A stretch of DNA of 64,000 nt from Psettodes erumei. Its lineage: Eukaryota; Chordata; Actinopteri; Pleuronectiformes; Psettodidae. The position numbers and the translations under genes are program-made. Shown piece by piece: positions 10,901 through 23,824 of the stretch. The notes beneath the pieces are model-generated. The model did no database searches. It was not told the origin of the DNA and saw only the letters and a list, made by a program, of their open reading frames with translations. The stretch lies in contig JAFBJZ010000875.1 in the NCBI GenBank assembly GCA_016785225.1, positions 62,001 through 126,000 on the forward strand, in the 5' to 3' direction. How positions within the stretch are numbered: position 1 is the first letter of the stretch; every line of letters starts with the position of its first letter.

Positions 10901-13900
10901 CCCGCGACCGACTTACATTGTTGTGATAGCAATCCAGAACGTGTGCCAACTCGGGTCCTTTGTAATGTGTGCGTAAAACGCGACGTTGTTGGTCTCAGAA
11001 TAATAATGCGAAGAAGAGGGACACATCAAACATTCAGCACTCACTGGTGGTTGTGTGGCGCGCGCTTTAAAACCATAATTAGGCTATCTGCAATATTCTT
11101 ATCATATCAGCTCGCCATTGTTTCTGTGACATGCAAGAGCATAATCATAACTCGCTGGCATAATGTGAATATATGATCATCCCAATGGAATACATTTCCT
11201 TCTGGGAGTGTACGAGCGTATGTTGCTTTTCATCCCAATTACTTCATATTTTCTCAGCTCCTTATGTGCACTTGGCACAATGATACACTAAGTTTCCTAA
11301 ATTCTGATCTATCTGCATGTCTACTGGAGGAGCGAGGTTCTGCAGCTATGAGTTACATGACATGTCTGATACAGTCTACCAGTGAGTCCCTGTGGAGTTG
11401 TGACTGCAGAGCACAACTCAAGACAAACCTAAAGTATTCTTGTAATGTCAGTGAAACTGCTTAAAACGCTCTGCCTTTGTGATACACAAAAGCAAAATAA
11501 TGACCATCTAACACAACTTTATAATCCGCTGACCATGCTGATATATCACGTCTCAGCTATTCACAAAAACACACACACTCTTTCATTTAAAGTCATTTTC
11601 CAACAAATGAAGGGGAAAGACGTTAAATTATCTTTACAAAAAAGTTGCCATAAGTATTTCAGTTATTTCCTTTTACGTTTCTTGATCTTAAATTGTAACA
11701 CAGTGAAAGACTTTCTCACAGACATTGTGGTTTAGGGTATTGCCAGTGCTTTGTCATCCATCCAGCTGACCCCCCACATGTGCTCTTTTCATAAACGTCC
11801 CCCTCCTCTTGCTGCATAATAATGTGTCATAGAAGCCTAGGTCATCTGATCTGACCAAATTACCATCCTGAAAATGCAAAGTGTTGCTCAGAGAGCAAAC
11901 AACTGGGCAAGTGGAGCTTTATTGGTGCAGTACTAAGCCATCTGGCCAGGGCCTCAGACAACCCAAACCTGCAATTACCATATATTCAGACTCAGCCCCG
12001 ACCCCCAAAAAACACCAAATGAGAATTAGCTCCAGCTCATGTCAGATAAAGTCGAATATCCTAATTTTGTTGTAAAGAAAGTAGCTTCTATTGCAGCTCA
12101 GTAGCAGTATTACATTTTGGTTTGGGTTTATTTGAATGTGTCATAGCTGCTGATGTGATTCAGTAGAGGAGAGAAAGGGAGAGAACACACAAAGATAAAA
12201 AAGGCTGATAAGTACTTTCATAGCCTGCATTAATCCATGTTCTGCTCCTAAATGTTCACTTCACAGCAAACATTTCTACAGTACAGCCACAACAATGTGT
12301 CATGGACTTCAGTAAGCCAGTACAAGGTTCCTCAGATTCCATTTTTCCCAAATTCAGAAAGTAATGAGTCTGGCTACACCGGCTTATACTCTCAATAAGT
12401 TTCATTTGGAGTGTGAGCCATATCTGATCACTGTTGCACTGATGGCTTTTAACAGCACAAATTCTCTTGGGCCAGCATCTTTGAAGGGATGCATTTCTGT
12501 GATGGATGGATTTATCTGCATTTTAAATTCCGATGTGTGACCCGTGGAAACAGGCTCTCTGTGCTGCCATCTGTCTCAAACAAACACATGGACATCAGCT
12601 CCCTAGCTGATATATACACATACTGATGCTGTGTGGCTTGATAAAGGCAAACTTCTTGTTGTTACTAGTGTTACCTGTTGTTATTTAGTTTGACTCATTG
12701 GTGGTTCTGTCAATTTATAGCCATGTTATGTTGGCTACAATACAGTAAATTCTGATGACCACAACATTAACTTAATGTCTAACTGGATGCTGTTAATATG
12801 TAATATATGTAATTTTTCCACTCTTTGTGTGCAGAGGTTTGTAATGATGCACAAAATCCATCAAGGGATTCTCTTGCCAGTTGTTTGACACAACATGTTC
12901 ACAACATTTGGCTATTCTGCTGATTGCACCATATATAATGTTTACACACTATTAATCATGTAAGACTGATATCAATATCTTAGACATGTAGTGATAACTT
13001 TTCAGATGGCCAGTTGGGTTTTGAATGTTTTCTGTAACAAGAAAATCAAACTTTTACTGGAAACCTTTAATTGATAAGCTAATTAATTGTTTTCAAAGTC
13101 TTTAACTTAGGATATATGTGGCTTTCACTGTAAAGCAACAATATTTCACAATAACTTTTTGGTCACAAAATAAATAAATGTCCTCACTGTTTCTATGGCC
13201 CTGACTTATTCAAGGAATTTATAAAAACTGAATATTTTGGGCTATTTTATTAGTTTTCTTGGTCAAAGTCAATTGTCACACAGGCTGTCACATTGTACTG
13301 AATATCCCCAGGATATTACTTTTACTTTTCCATTATGTTTCCAAAATCATTGAGCGGATGTTTGCATGGAGTAAGTTTCAAATTGGACACGCTCACAATT
13401 CATGATAACTACTTAACTAAATCTTTGTGTATTTCAAACACAGTCTTCCAGCATTCATGTAATAGAATGAATCACCAATGAGAGACTTCCATAAAATACA
13501 ATAATGTTACACACAGGCCAGTTAGGATCTTAGAATCTGCTGATGACGCTGCAGTCTTATTCCCAGTGTTGCTCAGGTTCAGCTTTCACTGTTTACTTCA
13601 CAAAGAAGGCACAAGGGCTGCTGAATCATTCCAGTCCGCTCGTATGGCCAGTTCATGGGAGGATGGCTGAGTGGGTGATGGGCTGTAGGCTTAGATTCTG
13701 CCCTCAGGGACCATAAAATCAGTGAAAGGATCTCAGAGGGGCAAGTATTGGGGTGTAGGGTAAGAGGCTCAGCAACTTTGTCATTGAAATGAAGCAGGAC
13801 ATCCTGATGACAAAGGCAGCTTAGCAGGTGGAGAGAGGGCGGCAAAGGGGGCCCAGCCAAACTTTCCCCAACCCCCCATCCCCACCCCTCATGAAGAATC

Positions 13901-14197
13901 AGTGTACACTTGTAGGTATGGTGGTGGTGGTGGCGTTTGTGCAATTTTGTAAAACATTGTGAAAAATCAAATGTGCGGTCCCTGTGTTTCTATTAATGTG
14001 GGAGTTTTTTCACATTTTTTATTTTAGATTTCCATCTTAGATGTAAGAATGACTTATATTATATATAATTATATGTACTGAGCAAATATTACTAACACTT
14101 GTTGATAATTGGCAGTAAGAGAAAAAAGAAGATGGTGTTACCAGCAGTCATGTAATATTTAATAACAGCCTAGTTATGGATTAATTAAGATCCCTGT
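10901..14197. other. Intergenic, no gene seen
   Basis: AT-rich sequence upstream of pcdh18. The largest open frame (minus strand 13579-13944) starts in a CCA/TGG simple repeat at its 5' end and shows no domain. No transposon termini were recognised. Regulatory elements of pcdh18 may lie here but cannot be identified without comparison to other fish. Confidence 0.6.
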
Positions 14198-14504
14198 ATA
14201 TAGATTAGTGCTGGGCGGTATGACCAAAAATTTATATCACTGTGTTTTTCAAAATTATACCGGTTTCACGCTATTTGACTGTATTTTTTCCCCTACACAG
14301 GAGTTAACCTAATTTTCTAATAGTTTTGAGAATAATTACTGCAGTAAATTAGCTTACAATGACCTATTTTACTGTCACGAGGAGTGAATATTGTAGAAAA
14401 ACATTAATGTTCACACTAGTATTAATACAGTTGCTGCTGTTCACAAAGAGGTGGCACTCATAATTCTAATGAAGTGAAGGAATTATAATGCATCACTTTT
14501 GCAG

Positions 14505-14770
14505 TCAAAATACAGAATTTATGCACTCTTGATACTCCAGGATATGATGACGGCTGAGGTGGTGGAGCAAATTGCTTGTGTCGCCTCCTGTGTCTACAAC
14601 GTTAGCCCGAAAACATTTGCATAATATTATAGTTTGATCGACGTCAGATTTTTTATAGCTGAAGAAGCTCCATACAACAGACACGGCTCTTCGTTTTGGT
14701 ACCAGTTCTTCTGTTTCATTTTCTGTCAGTTCTGAAACTTCAGTTTCTCTACTTTGACTGGAGTTGTTTG
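14505..14770 (-). pseudogene. hAT transposase N-terminus, BED-finger remnant
   Basis: The frame reads VVWSFFSYKKSDVDQTIILC, then KCFRANVVDTGGDTSNLLHH and LSRHH. This follows the BED zinc-finger layout (W-x-F/Y-F, C-x2-C region, then N-L-x2-H-L-x4-H). The second cysteine appears replaced (CKCFRA where the family usually has CxxC). The frame is cut by the nested element; no catalytic hAT domain follows. Confidence 0.75.
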
Positions 14771-14780
14771 TTTTGTTCAC

Positions 14781-15570
14781 TAGTGGTGGGCGGATTGATC
14801 CAAATATCGATAGTCGGTATCGGATCGATACTAGCCTGGTGAGATCATTCTTTACTTTAAGTTCTGCTTTTGTTTGCAATGCTCCGGTTTCGGCAAAGAG
14901 GAAACAGCCAGGTCACCGGACTCACCGCTCGTGTGTCAGCGCAGAGCAGACACACTTTGCTCCCCCTCCCCCCTCTTGTGTTTAGATGTTGCGCCGACAC
15001 ATGAGTCATGTGATGTGATTTAGACGCGCAAAGCAAACAAGCAAGCAAGTTGCTGGCTCAGGTTCATCAGCACATGCACAACAGGAGAATGGCAGAAAGG
15101 AAGAGGAGTGCCGTGTGGCTGTATTTTCAAGCCGAAAATTAAAACGACAGCTAAATGTGAGATTTGCAAAAAACTAAAAAGGTATAGTGGAAACACTACC
15201 AATTTACATAAACATCTAAAAATCATCCCAAAGAAAACAAGGAGCTGCAAAAATGGAGAGAGGAGGAAAGAAATCCCCCAATTGAATTTAATTTAATTTT
15301 TGTATTATAGTTTCTCAAAAGTACTTGTTTGTTTTTATTTTTTACTGATTTGCGTGCACTTTTTATTTAAGATTTTTCTTAAAACATTTGATAATAAAGC
15401 ATTTTCTATTTAATTATAAACTTTGTCCTAAATCTGTCCTGGGTTTTAACTATTTCATAATAAAAAAAGGAAACATCACAAAAAACACTTCATGAAAATT
15501 AATAGAGATTTAGCAATTCAATGACGCATCCACCTTATTTATTGATAAGTATCGGTATCGCACAGCACTA
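14781..15570. mobile_element. Nested hAT-type element (790 bp)
   Basis: The element starts TAGTGGTGGGCGGATTGATC and ends GTATCGCACAGCACTA. It is flanked by TTGTTCAC (14773-14780) and CTGTTCAC (15571-15578), an 8-bp duplication with one difference. It lies inside the outer hAT copy and so inserted later. Its termini are only partly complementary (TAGTG...CACTA), which suggests decay or a subterminal-repeat type. Confidence 0.75.
15100..15260 (+). pseudogene. BED-finger remnant in the nested hAT element
   Basis: Plus-strand sequence contains CEICKKLKRYSGNTTNLHKH, the C-x2-C...NLxxH core of a BED finger, preceded in another frame by AVWLYFQAEN. A frameshift therefore separates the aromatic N-terminal part from the zinc ligands. 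The last histidine is not in the expected place (LKIIPKK). No transposase core is present. Confidence 0.7.
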
Positions 15571-15789
15571 CTGTTCACCACTCAGCACAGGCTGTGCTCT
15601 TGCATGCTGCTTGTTTTGTGCAACTGCAAAACAGCCTCCTCTCAAACAATGTCCTGCGGCGCGACTTTCCGCCATTCTGCATGCTACACACTTGACAGTA
15701 TTGGGGTATATGAAAAATTCATATCATAGAAAAAACAAAAACACTGGCATTCGGTATGAACCGGTATACCGCCCAGCACTAATGTAGAT

Positions 15790-18700
15790 ATTCACAATAT
15801 CTCTGGCTTCATTATTCAGAGGGGGGTATCAACATGTGCCAGGCAGTTGGGAGGATTGTAAAGGCACGCGAGCATCTGTCAACATCTCATTACCATTCTG
15901 TCGGCTCGTGTGAAACAGAAGAGATTTGGGCTCAGAGGGGAGGCAGGACCATCTGAGCATTCAGCCTCATACATCAAAAGCCTACATTTAAATACGAGGC
16001 ATCATCAGCTGATTACTCTTTCTTTATGTCAATGTAAAGTATAACTCGGTCTGAATTATAGCTGACCGTGGTCACAGAACTAAAGGAAAATTCCACTCTT
16101 GCAATCCACTTCAAGCTTAAATTTAGGGGCAAAACTATGGACAGCGCCATGTGCCAACAAAACCTGGTTTTGCTTCTGCTGTGTTGGCCAATCACATACA
16201 TGCAAGTGCATGTGAACACCTGTTTCTCTTTTTATGCCCTTGCATTAAACAACACACTCCCACCTATGCAGCCCCTGGTGGTGTCGTTTTATTGCAGGGT
16301 AAGTGTGATTTGGTTTTTCCATATATTGATCTGGATTTCAGGATAGGCATGATGGTCCCAAATCTAACAACCCCACTGTCAAGACAAAAGTTGACAAGAT
16401 TTGATTAATAGCTCGTTATCTTATTCTTAGTAAGAACGCAAATAAGCATCTTTCACTTTTTACTGTTTTGCAGGAGTTACTTTGTGATAAAAGCTTTCAC
16501 TTTACTTTTTCTTGCTGCATCCCCTCATTTCCCAGCCCATATCAGCTACCTTTGTCTCAGACAATGTTGTTGTCTCTCATAGGAAGGGCTTTTTTTGTAA
16601 TATTTTGACACAGATCTGCAACCACACAAGGTGAAAATTGGAATCTTTGTCTCTTCTGGAGTTTTCAGATGCTTCATTTTATAAACACCATTATAGATTT
16701 ACTTTGATGATAGAGACTTCACGTTCCAATGTCATTGTTTCAAAATCAAACTCTACTTTTGTTTGACAGAAACTAGTTCAGCATTTTGTCATGCTATCTA
16801 TATTTGCAGGTATCCAGGGGAACAACACCAAGACCTGGCTGTCCACATCCTTCAGTCAGGTCAGGTTCTGGATTAGTCTTCTTAGTTCCTAAACTGAAAC
16901 TGTTCCAACACAGGCTGGTATTTTTTTTTACAACAGTGTTCTTGCACCTTTTCTTTAATTGATAGTATTTCCCATCATATGTATATGCAACTATCAATGT
17001 CAAATGTTAGCCAACAGCCCTGATTATATTGGGAAAAATGCAGTGCAAATTTCTGATGCATAGTTGAAGAGAATTTAACACCAGTGTGGTTGTTATAGCA
17101 ATCCCCCTATGCCTTGACATAATAGTTCATATGTACTTCTCAATCTTAATGTACAGAGGACACTGTATGGTTGGAGTAAGTACTGTCAGGCTGTGTCCGA
17201 TAGAAAGAAAAAAAACAAAGACTCTTGATGTAAATCCATTAGAAGTTCAAATCAGTGCACGGTTTACATCACATGCAGCAGTGTTTATACAGGGCTGTTC
17301 TCAGGCTGTAAAACCTGTTGGCTTATCACCACAGCACAGCACTTTGTTTGCTCCCCTCTTGTAACTGATCAACACTGATTGTCTTCGCTGGGATTGCCAA
17401 CCCATCCATAAAGCCACTGGCTCTACCTGGGGTTCCATCTTGTTAACCATCCCCCAGGACTTCATTCACTTTTGCAGGCATTTGAAGCAGCTTCTCGACT
17501 TGGTAATGGGGTCTTCAAAGCTGCACACAAGGCCCTTGTGTTGTTAACTATGCACTCTGCTCTGCCACCATTTACCTTGATGAGTTTCTCGGAGCTTTGT
17601 AAAGAAGCTGTCAGATGTCTTGTTTCACGCTTTGGAGCCCCTCTCACTAAAGAAAACGCACAGTACAAAAAAGTCTCTGGATGTGCATGGATGTGTCCTC
17701 TGAAAAGAAAAAATAATATGCTCTTCATTATTCCAGGGGGCCTTGACTGAAAGACACATTTGCAGCTTTGGCTTGGAAGATACAGATTTCAATCAAGGCT
17801 CTTGTTGAAGGTGTTTGAGATGAAATATTCATGAACTTGAAAAATGTGGAACATCTCATCAATACTCTCTGCCAGCAGCAAGCTGTCATCAACCCTGCAC
17901 TGTAAATTAGAGCATTGCTGACGAACAACACAAAAGGTATCCATCTGCAGGGCTGGTTTCCTCTGCCACAAAAGGCTAATTGACTTCACTTGTCTCAAAA
18001 GACTGGGGATATTCTTACATTTCAGGCACAAATAGGGCAGGTCTGTTTAGAATGATCACAGCCACTTTTATAGTGGGGCCTTCCATGCATTCATGTTGTC
18101 ACAGAGCCAAGGCCCTCCTCTCTGACGGACACACATCTGGCATATGCTATCCCTGATACCTGATCACTTGTTTTTGAAGTTGTAGGTCTACACCCTCTTT
18201 TCATATCATAGAACTGACACATTAGTGTCCAGCCACTTCTTGTCACAGTGTAAAAACCTCTCAACCTACCTTTTTTGTTTCAGCCCACCATTATTCATCT
18301 GACCCCACTTGTCCTTTTACATCCTTTTTATCTTCAAAGAAGTATCTGCTTGATGCTGAGCAAATCAAAGCAAGCCTTTTTTGTTTGTTTTGTGCTGAGT
18401 GTGCTCATCCTCACGTACATCACTAAAATCTTACTTTGCCCACCACCTGAGAAAACTCAGTAGGTTTGCCAACATAAGCCTGTTTTTTTGTTAAAATTCA
18501 TGATTGTTGTGGGTGAAGCATACTAGTGGGACAATAGAAGGACGACAGCAGCAGTTAAGGAGATTTTTTTTGCTCTGGTTCAGGGTAGGTGGAGGGGTGG
18601 TGGTTTGGGGGGTAACAAACAAAGACCTCCTGTGTGGCTCAAGTTGAATGTTTATCATGTGCAGGTCCAAGGGGTGACATATTTTCAGGAGTACTCATTC

Positions 18701-19526
18701 ATTAGACCGAAAATTTGTTGTCCCCCAGTCATCCACCAGCCCCTACTTCTTCTTGTCTGTTTTTTCTTGGCAGATGTGAGGCAGGCACTGGCCTTTTCTT
18801 TCCATCTTTTTTTCTTTTCCCTTTTCAGTGTGGGGGTAGAACCATTCTTTCTCAGTTGCCACGTGTTCCTAATTTTGGGGGCATTTGCATGGAAACTCTT
18901 ATAGATCCCTGGATCAGTATCAGGATTTTGCAGTAGGCAAGACACCCTCTCTCTGTTATGATCTGGATTGTGGAGTGGTTTGAGGCATGCCTGAGACCTG
19001 CTTTTTTTTTTTTTTATCTCTAGCCTAAAATTCCTTCGCTTAGTTACTCTTTTGTGTGCAATTTCCCTTTGTTGTTGATGCTTCATCAGCATGGCAGGAG
19101 CAGTTAACTGGTTACTAAATGGATTGCTTTACTCACAAATGTAGTTCACAAACATGCGATTCATTACAACAGATGTAATAACATTCATTTTTTCATTTTA
19201 ACAACTTTGTAAAATGCTGTTACAGTGCAGTTAGAAGTAGGATCAACAGAAAAGTGAGGGTCATCAGATTTGCTTTCCATGATAAAATATTACTTTACCA
19301 ACTTTGGGCAAAGAAATTTCCCAGTGAGTATTTGGGTGCACCACAGAGCTTTGCTAATAATTGCTTGCTGCAGCACCCAACTCAGACATCAACATTCTCT
19401 ATAGGGTTTCACAGTGACCAGCTATTGTGAGCAATTCCATGCTATTAGTTATCACTGCAGGATCTTGTTTTACAACCTTAATTAAAAGGTCCAGGCAGTG
19501 GAAACAGCAGTTGTGTTGTCAAATGG
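15790..19526. other. Intergenic, no gene seen
   Basis: AT-rich sequence without recognised transposon ends or coding domains. The open frames at 17462-17750 on both strands overlap each other and have no known domain. Confidence 0.6.
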
Positions 19527-19935
19527 TGACTCAATTGATGAGGACGAGGTTCGGACCAATAAGCGCAGGGGACCAGGGGCACAATGTACAGAATCTCTTT
19601 ATTGAGACAGGGCAAGAAATAGTCCGTAAGGCAAGACTTGACATTGATGGCAGGAGGCAGCTGGTCGCAAGCCGTACGGAGCGTGGTTGTGGTCGAGGTC
19701 GAGGTCGAGGTCAAGCGAAAACAGCCAAGGCATGCGGGATGATATTTCAATCATCTGGCGCAGAGTGAAGAGTGAGTTGGGTTTTTAAAGGGACAGGGTG
19801 ATTACTAGTAATATGCTCCAGGTGTGTCTTGTATGCCTGTCGGGGACCAGCCACGCCTCCTGCCACCACCTGGTAACAGAAGGAAAACAAGAGGGAGAGG
19901 GAAGCTGAAAAGCCAAACAAAACTGAACCATCACA
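19527..19935 (-). mobile_element. Solo LTR, family A copy 1 (minus orientation)
   Basis: Related to the LTRs at 21596, 23215 and 49445. On the minus strand it begins TGTGATGGTTCAG, has the shared block around GGCAGGAGGCGTGGCTGG, a TTTAAA-type promoter motif, and a polyadenylation-like region (CTTTATTG on the plus strand). A short GGTCGA tract (19684-19720) corresponds to the minisatellite of copies 2 and 3. The plus-strand left boundary is uncertain and I found no target duplication, so this copy may be degraded. Confidence 0.6.
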
Positions 19936-21590
19936 TCAGTGGGAAGGGGAGGTACTAATGAGTGGAGTTATTACAGGGTCCATAACCAGGCCAGTCCGAA
20001 TGAATTCTCATGTGCTTTATCTAAAACACATTCCATGTTGGGCCTGAGGAGGAGAGTGGACCCTTGACAAGTGAACCGTAAAGTCTTAGAAGTTAATGAC
20101 CATGGTATGATCCTCCACTTTGTTTGACCTCCATTAGCGGCAGGGTTTTAAGGTAAATTCACATATAAGTCAAATAATCGAAGTGAAATCTCTTCCAAAC
20201 ATAATCAGTGAGTCTATTGTGGTGCATGCTCAGCCAGCACCAGCAAAAAGCCATTTCTTCCCTAAAACACGACAGGGTTGGGCTTGTAGAGACAACTCTA
20301 TGTCCAATATTTGCTTGAGTTGGCTCTCGAATCCACCAGCTGGTTTGAATTGCTAAGAGAAATAGACAGGGGAAAAGCACAAGTGTAGGCTGTACAAGTT
20401 TTGGGAAGTATATGAGGGATGAGAAAGCTCTGGAGTGGGGCTGTGATGTGGTGTAAAAATGAAAAGTAAACAAGATTTTCTGACAGCTAAAGAGTATCCC
20501 AGCAGCGACTGAGCTTGTGTTCTCCAGACATACCCACTCCCAGCTACTGAGAGTACAGTATGGACACAGCAAGAAGCGACGTGTATTTGTGCCATGTATT
20601 TGTGTGTCTGTGTGCATGTTCTCACATGGCTGAAATGTGGGTCAGATGTAGCACCATTATCTGTGCGTTGATGAGAAGGGAGACATTAAGAGTTGCACTA
20701 AGCGACATGCACCTTCCTCAATCATTCATAGGCAACTCAATACACACATAAAAAAAAAAAAAAAACTGAAAAGAGGGCAACGATGGAGAGCAAGATTATT
20801 TAGGAAGAGCTGAAATGTCAGGGAGTTTACTCATATAATCAGCGCTGAGTGCAGGCATACATGTTAAAAGTCAGGCTAATTGACTATTAATTAATTTGAA
20901 TCAGAGCATTGCACAGGATAAAAATAACTTGGAGAGAACACTCTAATGATCTTATTTGGTGCTTTGTGTGCTTACTTTCTCTTCAGTTCTTCCCACCATT
21001 CCCCTTCTCTTTGGCTAGCTGTGTTTAAGCTAATTACAGAGCCTTTTAATTACGTCGCCATCGCTAACTTCCATAAGACTTCCCAGTCATCAGTCACAAC
21101 ACCTAATCAACTCTTCCTCACTCCCAACCTTTTTGTTCCAGTGTAACAAGTCATAGTTTGTTTTTTTTCCAAGTGAGAAGTTGGAAGAGGTGTAATAAAA
21201 GGGAGTGGCAAAAATTGACGTGGACCAACACATTCATTATGAATAACTTCACGGAAGCAGTGCTGAGTCCCAGTGTCCGAGTGCGATATGTCCCAATATT
21301 TTCAAGAGCAAAATGTTGCACCTTTTTGCAGTATTTGTTAGCAAACCATAGAACTGTAAGAGAACAAAAAATGATAACAGCTCAACTGAAAAACTTTATA
21401 ACATGTAATCCAGCATGACGCATTTGGTGAATTCGTCTATTCTGAAAGTAACTGCTCAATAGCTTCAGATGCATTTGGACTTTAAGCTTAAAGTGACAGA
21501 AGGAAGGAAAATCCAATTTATGGCTGGCAGTTAAAGCACAGTTATTACAGCTTCAATATTATTTTATAGTATTAATTTCAATATATATAA
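19936..21590. other. Intergenic, no gene seen
   Basis: No coding domain recognised. Contains a poly-A run at about 20750-20765. The open frame on the minus strand (20159-20617) has no recognisable motif. Confidence 0.6.
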
Positions 21591-21595
21591 TATAC

Positions 21596-22101
21596 TGACA
21601 CGATGGTGGTTGTGGACCAAGAAGTTAAGAAGACCAGAGGCACAAGGTACAAGTTCTTTATTGATTTCGAGCGAGGAAATCAGCGCAAGGGGAATCCCAC
21701 AGAGTAGCCCACATGGTGTTGGTGGTGTGGCGTGCTGGCGCAGACTCTTCAGGGATGTGGATGTAGTCGAGATCGTGGTCATAGACGTGGTCATGGTCAA
21801 GGATGTAGACGTGGTCGAGATCATGGTCAAAAACATAGCCATGGGCGAGATTGTGGTCAAGGACGTAGACGCGGTCGAGGCGAACAAAGAATGCGGGATT
21901 TTGCGAACAATCATCTGGCACTGAGTGTCGGAGGAGCAGGGCTTTTATGGTGGTGCGTTGATTGCCTGGTGATGTGCTCCAGGTGTGCCTCGCCTGCCTG
22001 TCAGGGACCAGCCACGCCTCCTGGGGGCAAGGGAGAAGAGAGAGAGGGAAACCAGAAAGCCACGCCCAACCAGGAAGCCACGCCCAACCTGGACCATTAC
22101 A
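21596..22101 (-). mobile_element. Solo LTR, family A copy 2, with 5-bp target duplication
   Basis: A 506-bp element that starts TG and ends CA, flanked on both sides by the perfect 5-bp duplication TATAC (21591-21595 and 22102-22106). In its own (minus) orientation it begins TGTAATGGTCCAGG, has a CATAAAAG promoter-like box and an AATAAAGAAC polyadenylation region, and ends CATCGTGTCA. No internal retroelement sequence adjoins it, so it is a solo LTR, probably of a Ty3/Gypsy-type or retroviral element. An internal GGTCGA/GGTCAA-based minisatellite occupies about 21765-21885. Confidence 0.82.
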
Positions 22102-22106
22102 TATAC

Positions 22107-23209
22107 AGTTTTAAAAGGTAAAATGTTCTTTAGAAATTACTGAATAATTTACAAAATGCTAAATGCAATGTCACCTGGATGATAAACAAGCCAGCCCTGA
22201 GCTAATGCTCATTGCTGATAAAGTCCATGAGATGCAGTTGAAAACACCATTGAAAAGTAAGTAAGAAAACTTTGAGTTAAGATTATTTTATCAAACTAAT
22301 ATTCCCAAGACTGAGAACATGCCTTCATACTCAAGACCGGAGTCATAATAAGTGGCATTATCCTGTGGCTCAGGCTCCTTTTGTCAGGCCACAGGTGACC
22401 CCTGACCCCTTAGTCTTTCCTCCAACAGGGGAGCACATACACACAAACACACACACACAGACATATTTGAACCCTAACTCACTTTCTTGTGTGTAGCATC
22501 CCCCATCTGCACACACACTTTCAAACAGAATAGACACTTGTGTGCTGACACTGATTCAACCTTTCCCTCTGTCACCTTTTCTTTTCTCTCAGCTCTTTGT
22601 GGGAGACCAAGCCTCCTGCAGGTCATTAGTGTGCAGTGTGCTGAGATTATGGGTGCCTCCTCCCTTAATTAAGACTAAAAGAAAGGAGGAACGACACAGA
22701 GTAGTTAGATATCGGAAAGAGCAAGAGCTCACAGAGCAGAATACCTCTCACCAAAGTTTCCCCAAAGTTCATTTCCATCACTGTCTGATTGGGGCTGCCT
22801 GTAAGATGCACAATCGTGTCATCAACATCAAAGATAACATTTTTTTCTTACCCATTCATTATCCAGGGAGGGGTTCAGTGCAGGGTAGATTAATTTCTTT
22901 TCAAGGCCAGTGGTGAGCTGTATTTTTCATTCTTTTTCAAAAGCAAAGTAAGTTGAGTTCACAGTATTAGATTGCACAGGAAGCTCAAGAAGTTTGTATT
23001 CCACTGTGGCCCACCTCATTGTCAGAGTTTAAGACATTATACAGAGTGCACCACAAAGGGGGTTGGTAGTGTGGGAAAATGAGTGAGAGTCAAAAATGTG
23101 AAAAGATGAAAGTGGGCGACATATCAAAATGAATATTGATGTGGAGCCTATTCGGGAATCACCCGACTTTCTCCACTCAATCAAACCAGGAAAAACAACA
23201 ATACTGACC
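22107..23209. other. Intergenic, no gene seen
   Basis: Between two solo LTRs. A short (CA)n lies near 22440-22460. No coding domain recognised. Confidence 0.6.
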
Positions 23210-23214
23210 TCCTT

Positions 23215-23819
23215 TGTGACGGCCCAGAATGGGCGTCCCTTTCCGGTTTGCTCTCTCTCTCTTCTCTCTTACTCCCAGGTGGTGGCAGGAGGCGTGGCCG
23301 GCCATAACTAGCAGATGAGACACACCTGACACTCATCTGCAAATCAGCACATCCCCCTACATAAGCCCAGCTCTCCAGTCACTCAGTTGCCAGATGATTG
23401 CCTTGCGGCATCCAGCGTTCGTTATCCACGACCACGTTCCTGACCACGACTCCGACCACTGCTACGTCCTTGACCACGGCTACATTCCTGCCCATGATTC
23501 CGACCACTGCTACGTCCCTGACCACGATCTCGACCTCCGCTACGTCCTTGACCACGGCAACGTTCCCGTCCACGATTCCGACCACTGCTACGTCCCTGAC
23601 CACGGCTACGTTCCTGACCACAACCTCGACCTTGGCTACGTCCTCAACCACGACTACGTCTATGCCAACCTCCCGGAAGAGTTGGCACCAACTACACCCC
23701 GTGTGCGCCTCTTCAGGGTTATTCCCCTGCGCTGTTTTCCGTGCTGGAAACCAATAAACAACTTGAATTGTGTGCCTCTGGTCTCCCGCACTTTCTGGTC
23801 CAAAAACACCGCCGTGACA
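23215..23819 (+). mobile_element. Solo LTR, family A copy 3, with 5-bp target duplication
   Basis: A 605-bp element beginning TGTGACGGCC and ending GCCGTGACA, flanked by the perfect duplication TCCTT (23210-23214 and 23820-23824). It has the family block GGTGGCAGGAGGCGTGGC, a CTACATAAGC promoter-like motif and AATAAACAACTTG near the 3' end followed by the R/U5-like GTGCCTCTGGTCTCC. It is longer than the other copies because of the minisatellite at about 23425-23670. Confidence 0.85.
23425..23670 (+). repeat. Minisatellite inside LTR copy 3 (6-nt base period)
   Basis: Degenerate repeats of CCACGAnTCCGACCACTGCT and TACGTCCTTGACCACGGC alternate with unit steps that are multiples of 6 nt (for example 48 and 78 nt between CCGACCACTGCTACGTC copies). 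Because the step is a multiple of three, several frames stay open. One reads repeated DHDSDHCYVLDHGY-like units. I regard this as a by-product of repeat structure, not a gene. Confidence 0.75.
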
Positions 23820-23824
23820 TCCTT

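Larger units (their letters stand above)
14206..15781. mobile_element. hAT-type DNA transposon, non-autonomous, with a nested element
   Basis: Terminal inverted repeats are visible: TAGTGCTGGGCGGTAT at the left end and its complement ATACCGCCCAGCACTA at the right end. The flanks are an 8-bp target duplication with one difference, ATATAGAT (14198-14205) and ATGTAGAT (15782-15789), the length expected for hAT. The interior carries a minus-strand BED-finger remnant (14505-14770). It is interrupted by a second hAT element at 14781-15570. Most of the transposase is missing, so the element cannot be autonomous. Confidence 0.85.

Noticed and set aside
13579..13944. A 121-codon minus-strand gene starting MHKRHHHHHTYK
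   Set aside because: The start lies in a (CCA)n simple repeat and the rest shows no domain, signal or splice context.
20159..20617. A 152-codon minus-strand gene
   Set aside because: No recognisable motif. It overlaps another long frame on the same strand and has ordinary intergenic composition.
21564..21924. Frames of TSLTTIS or VVEIVVKDVDVVE repeats on both strands
   Set aside because: They are translations of the LTR minisatellite.
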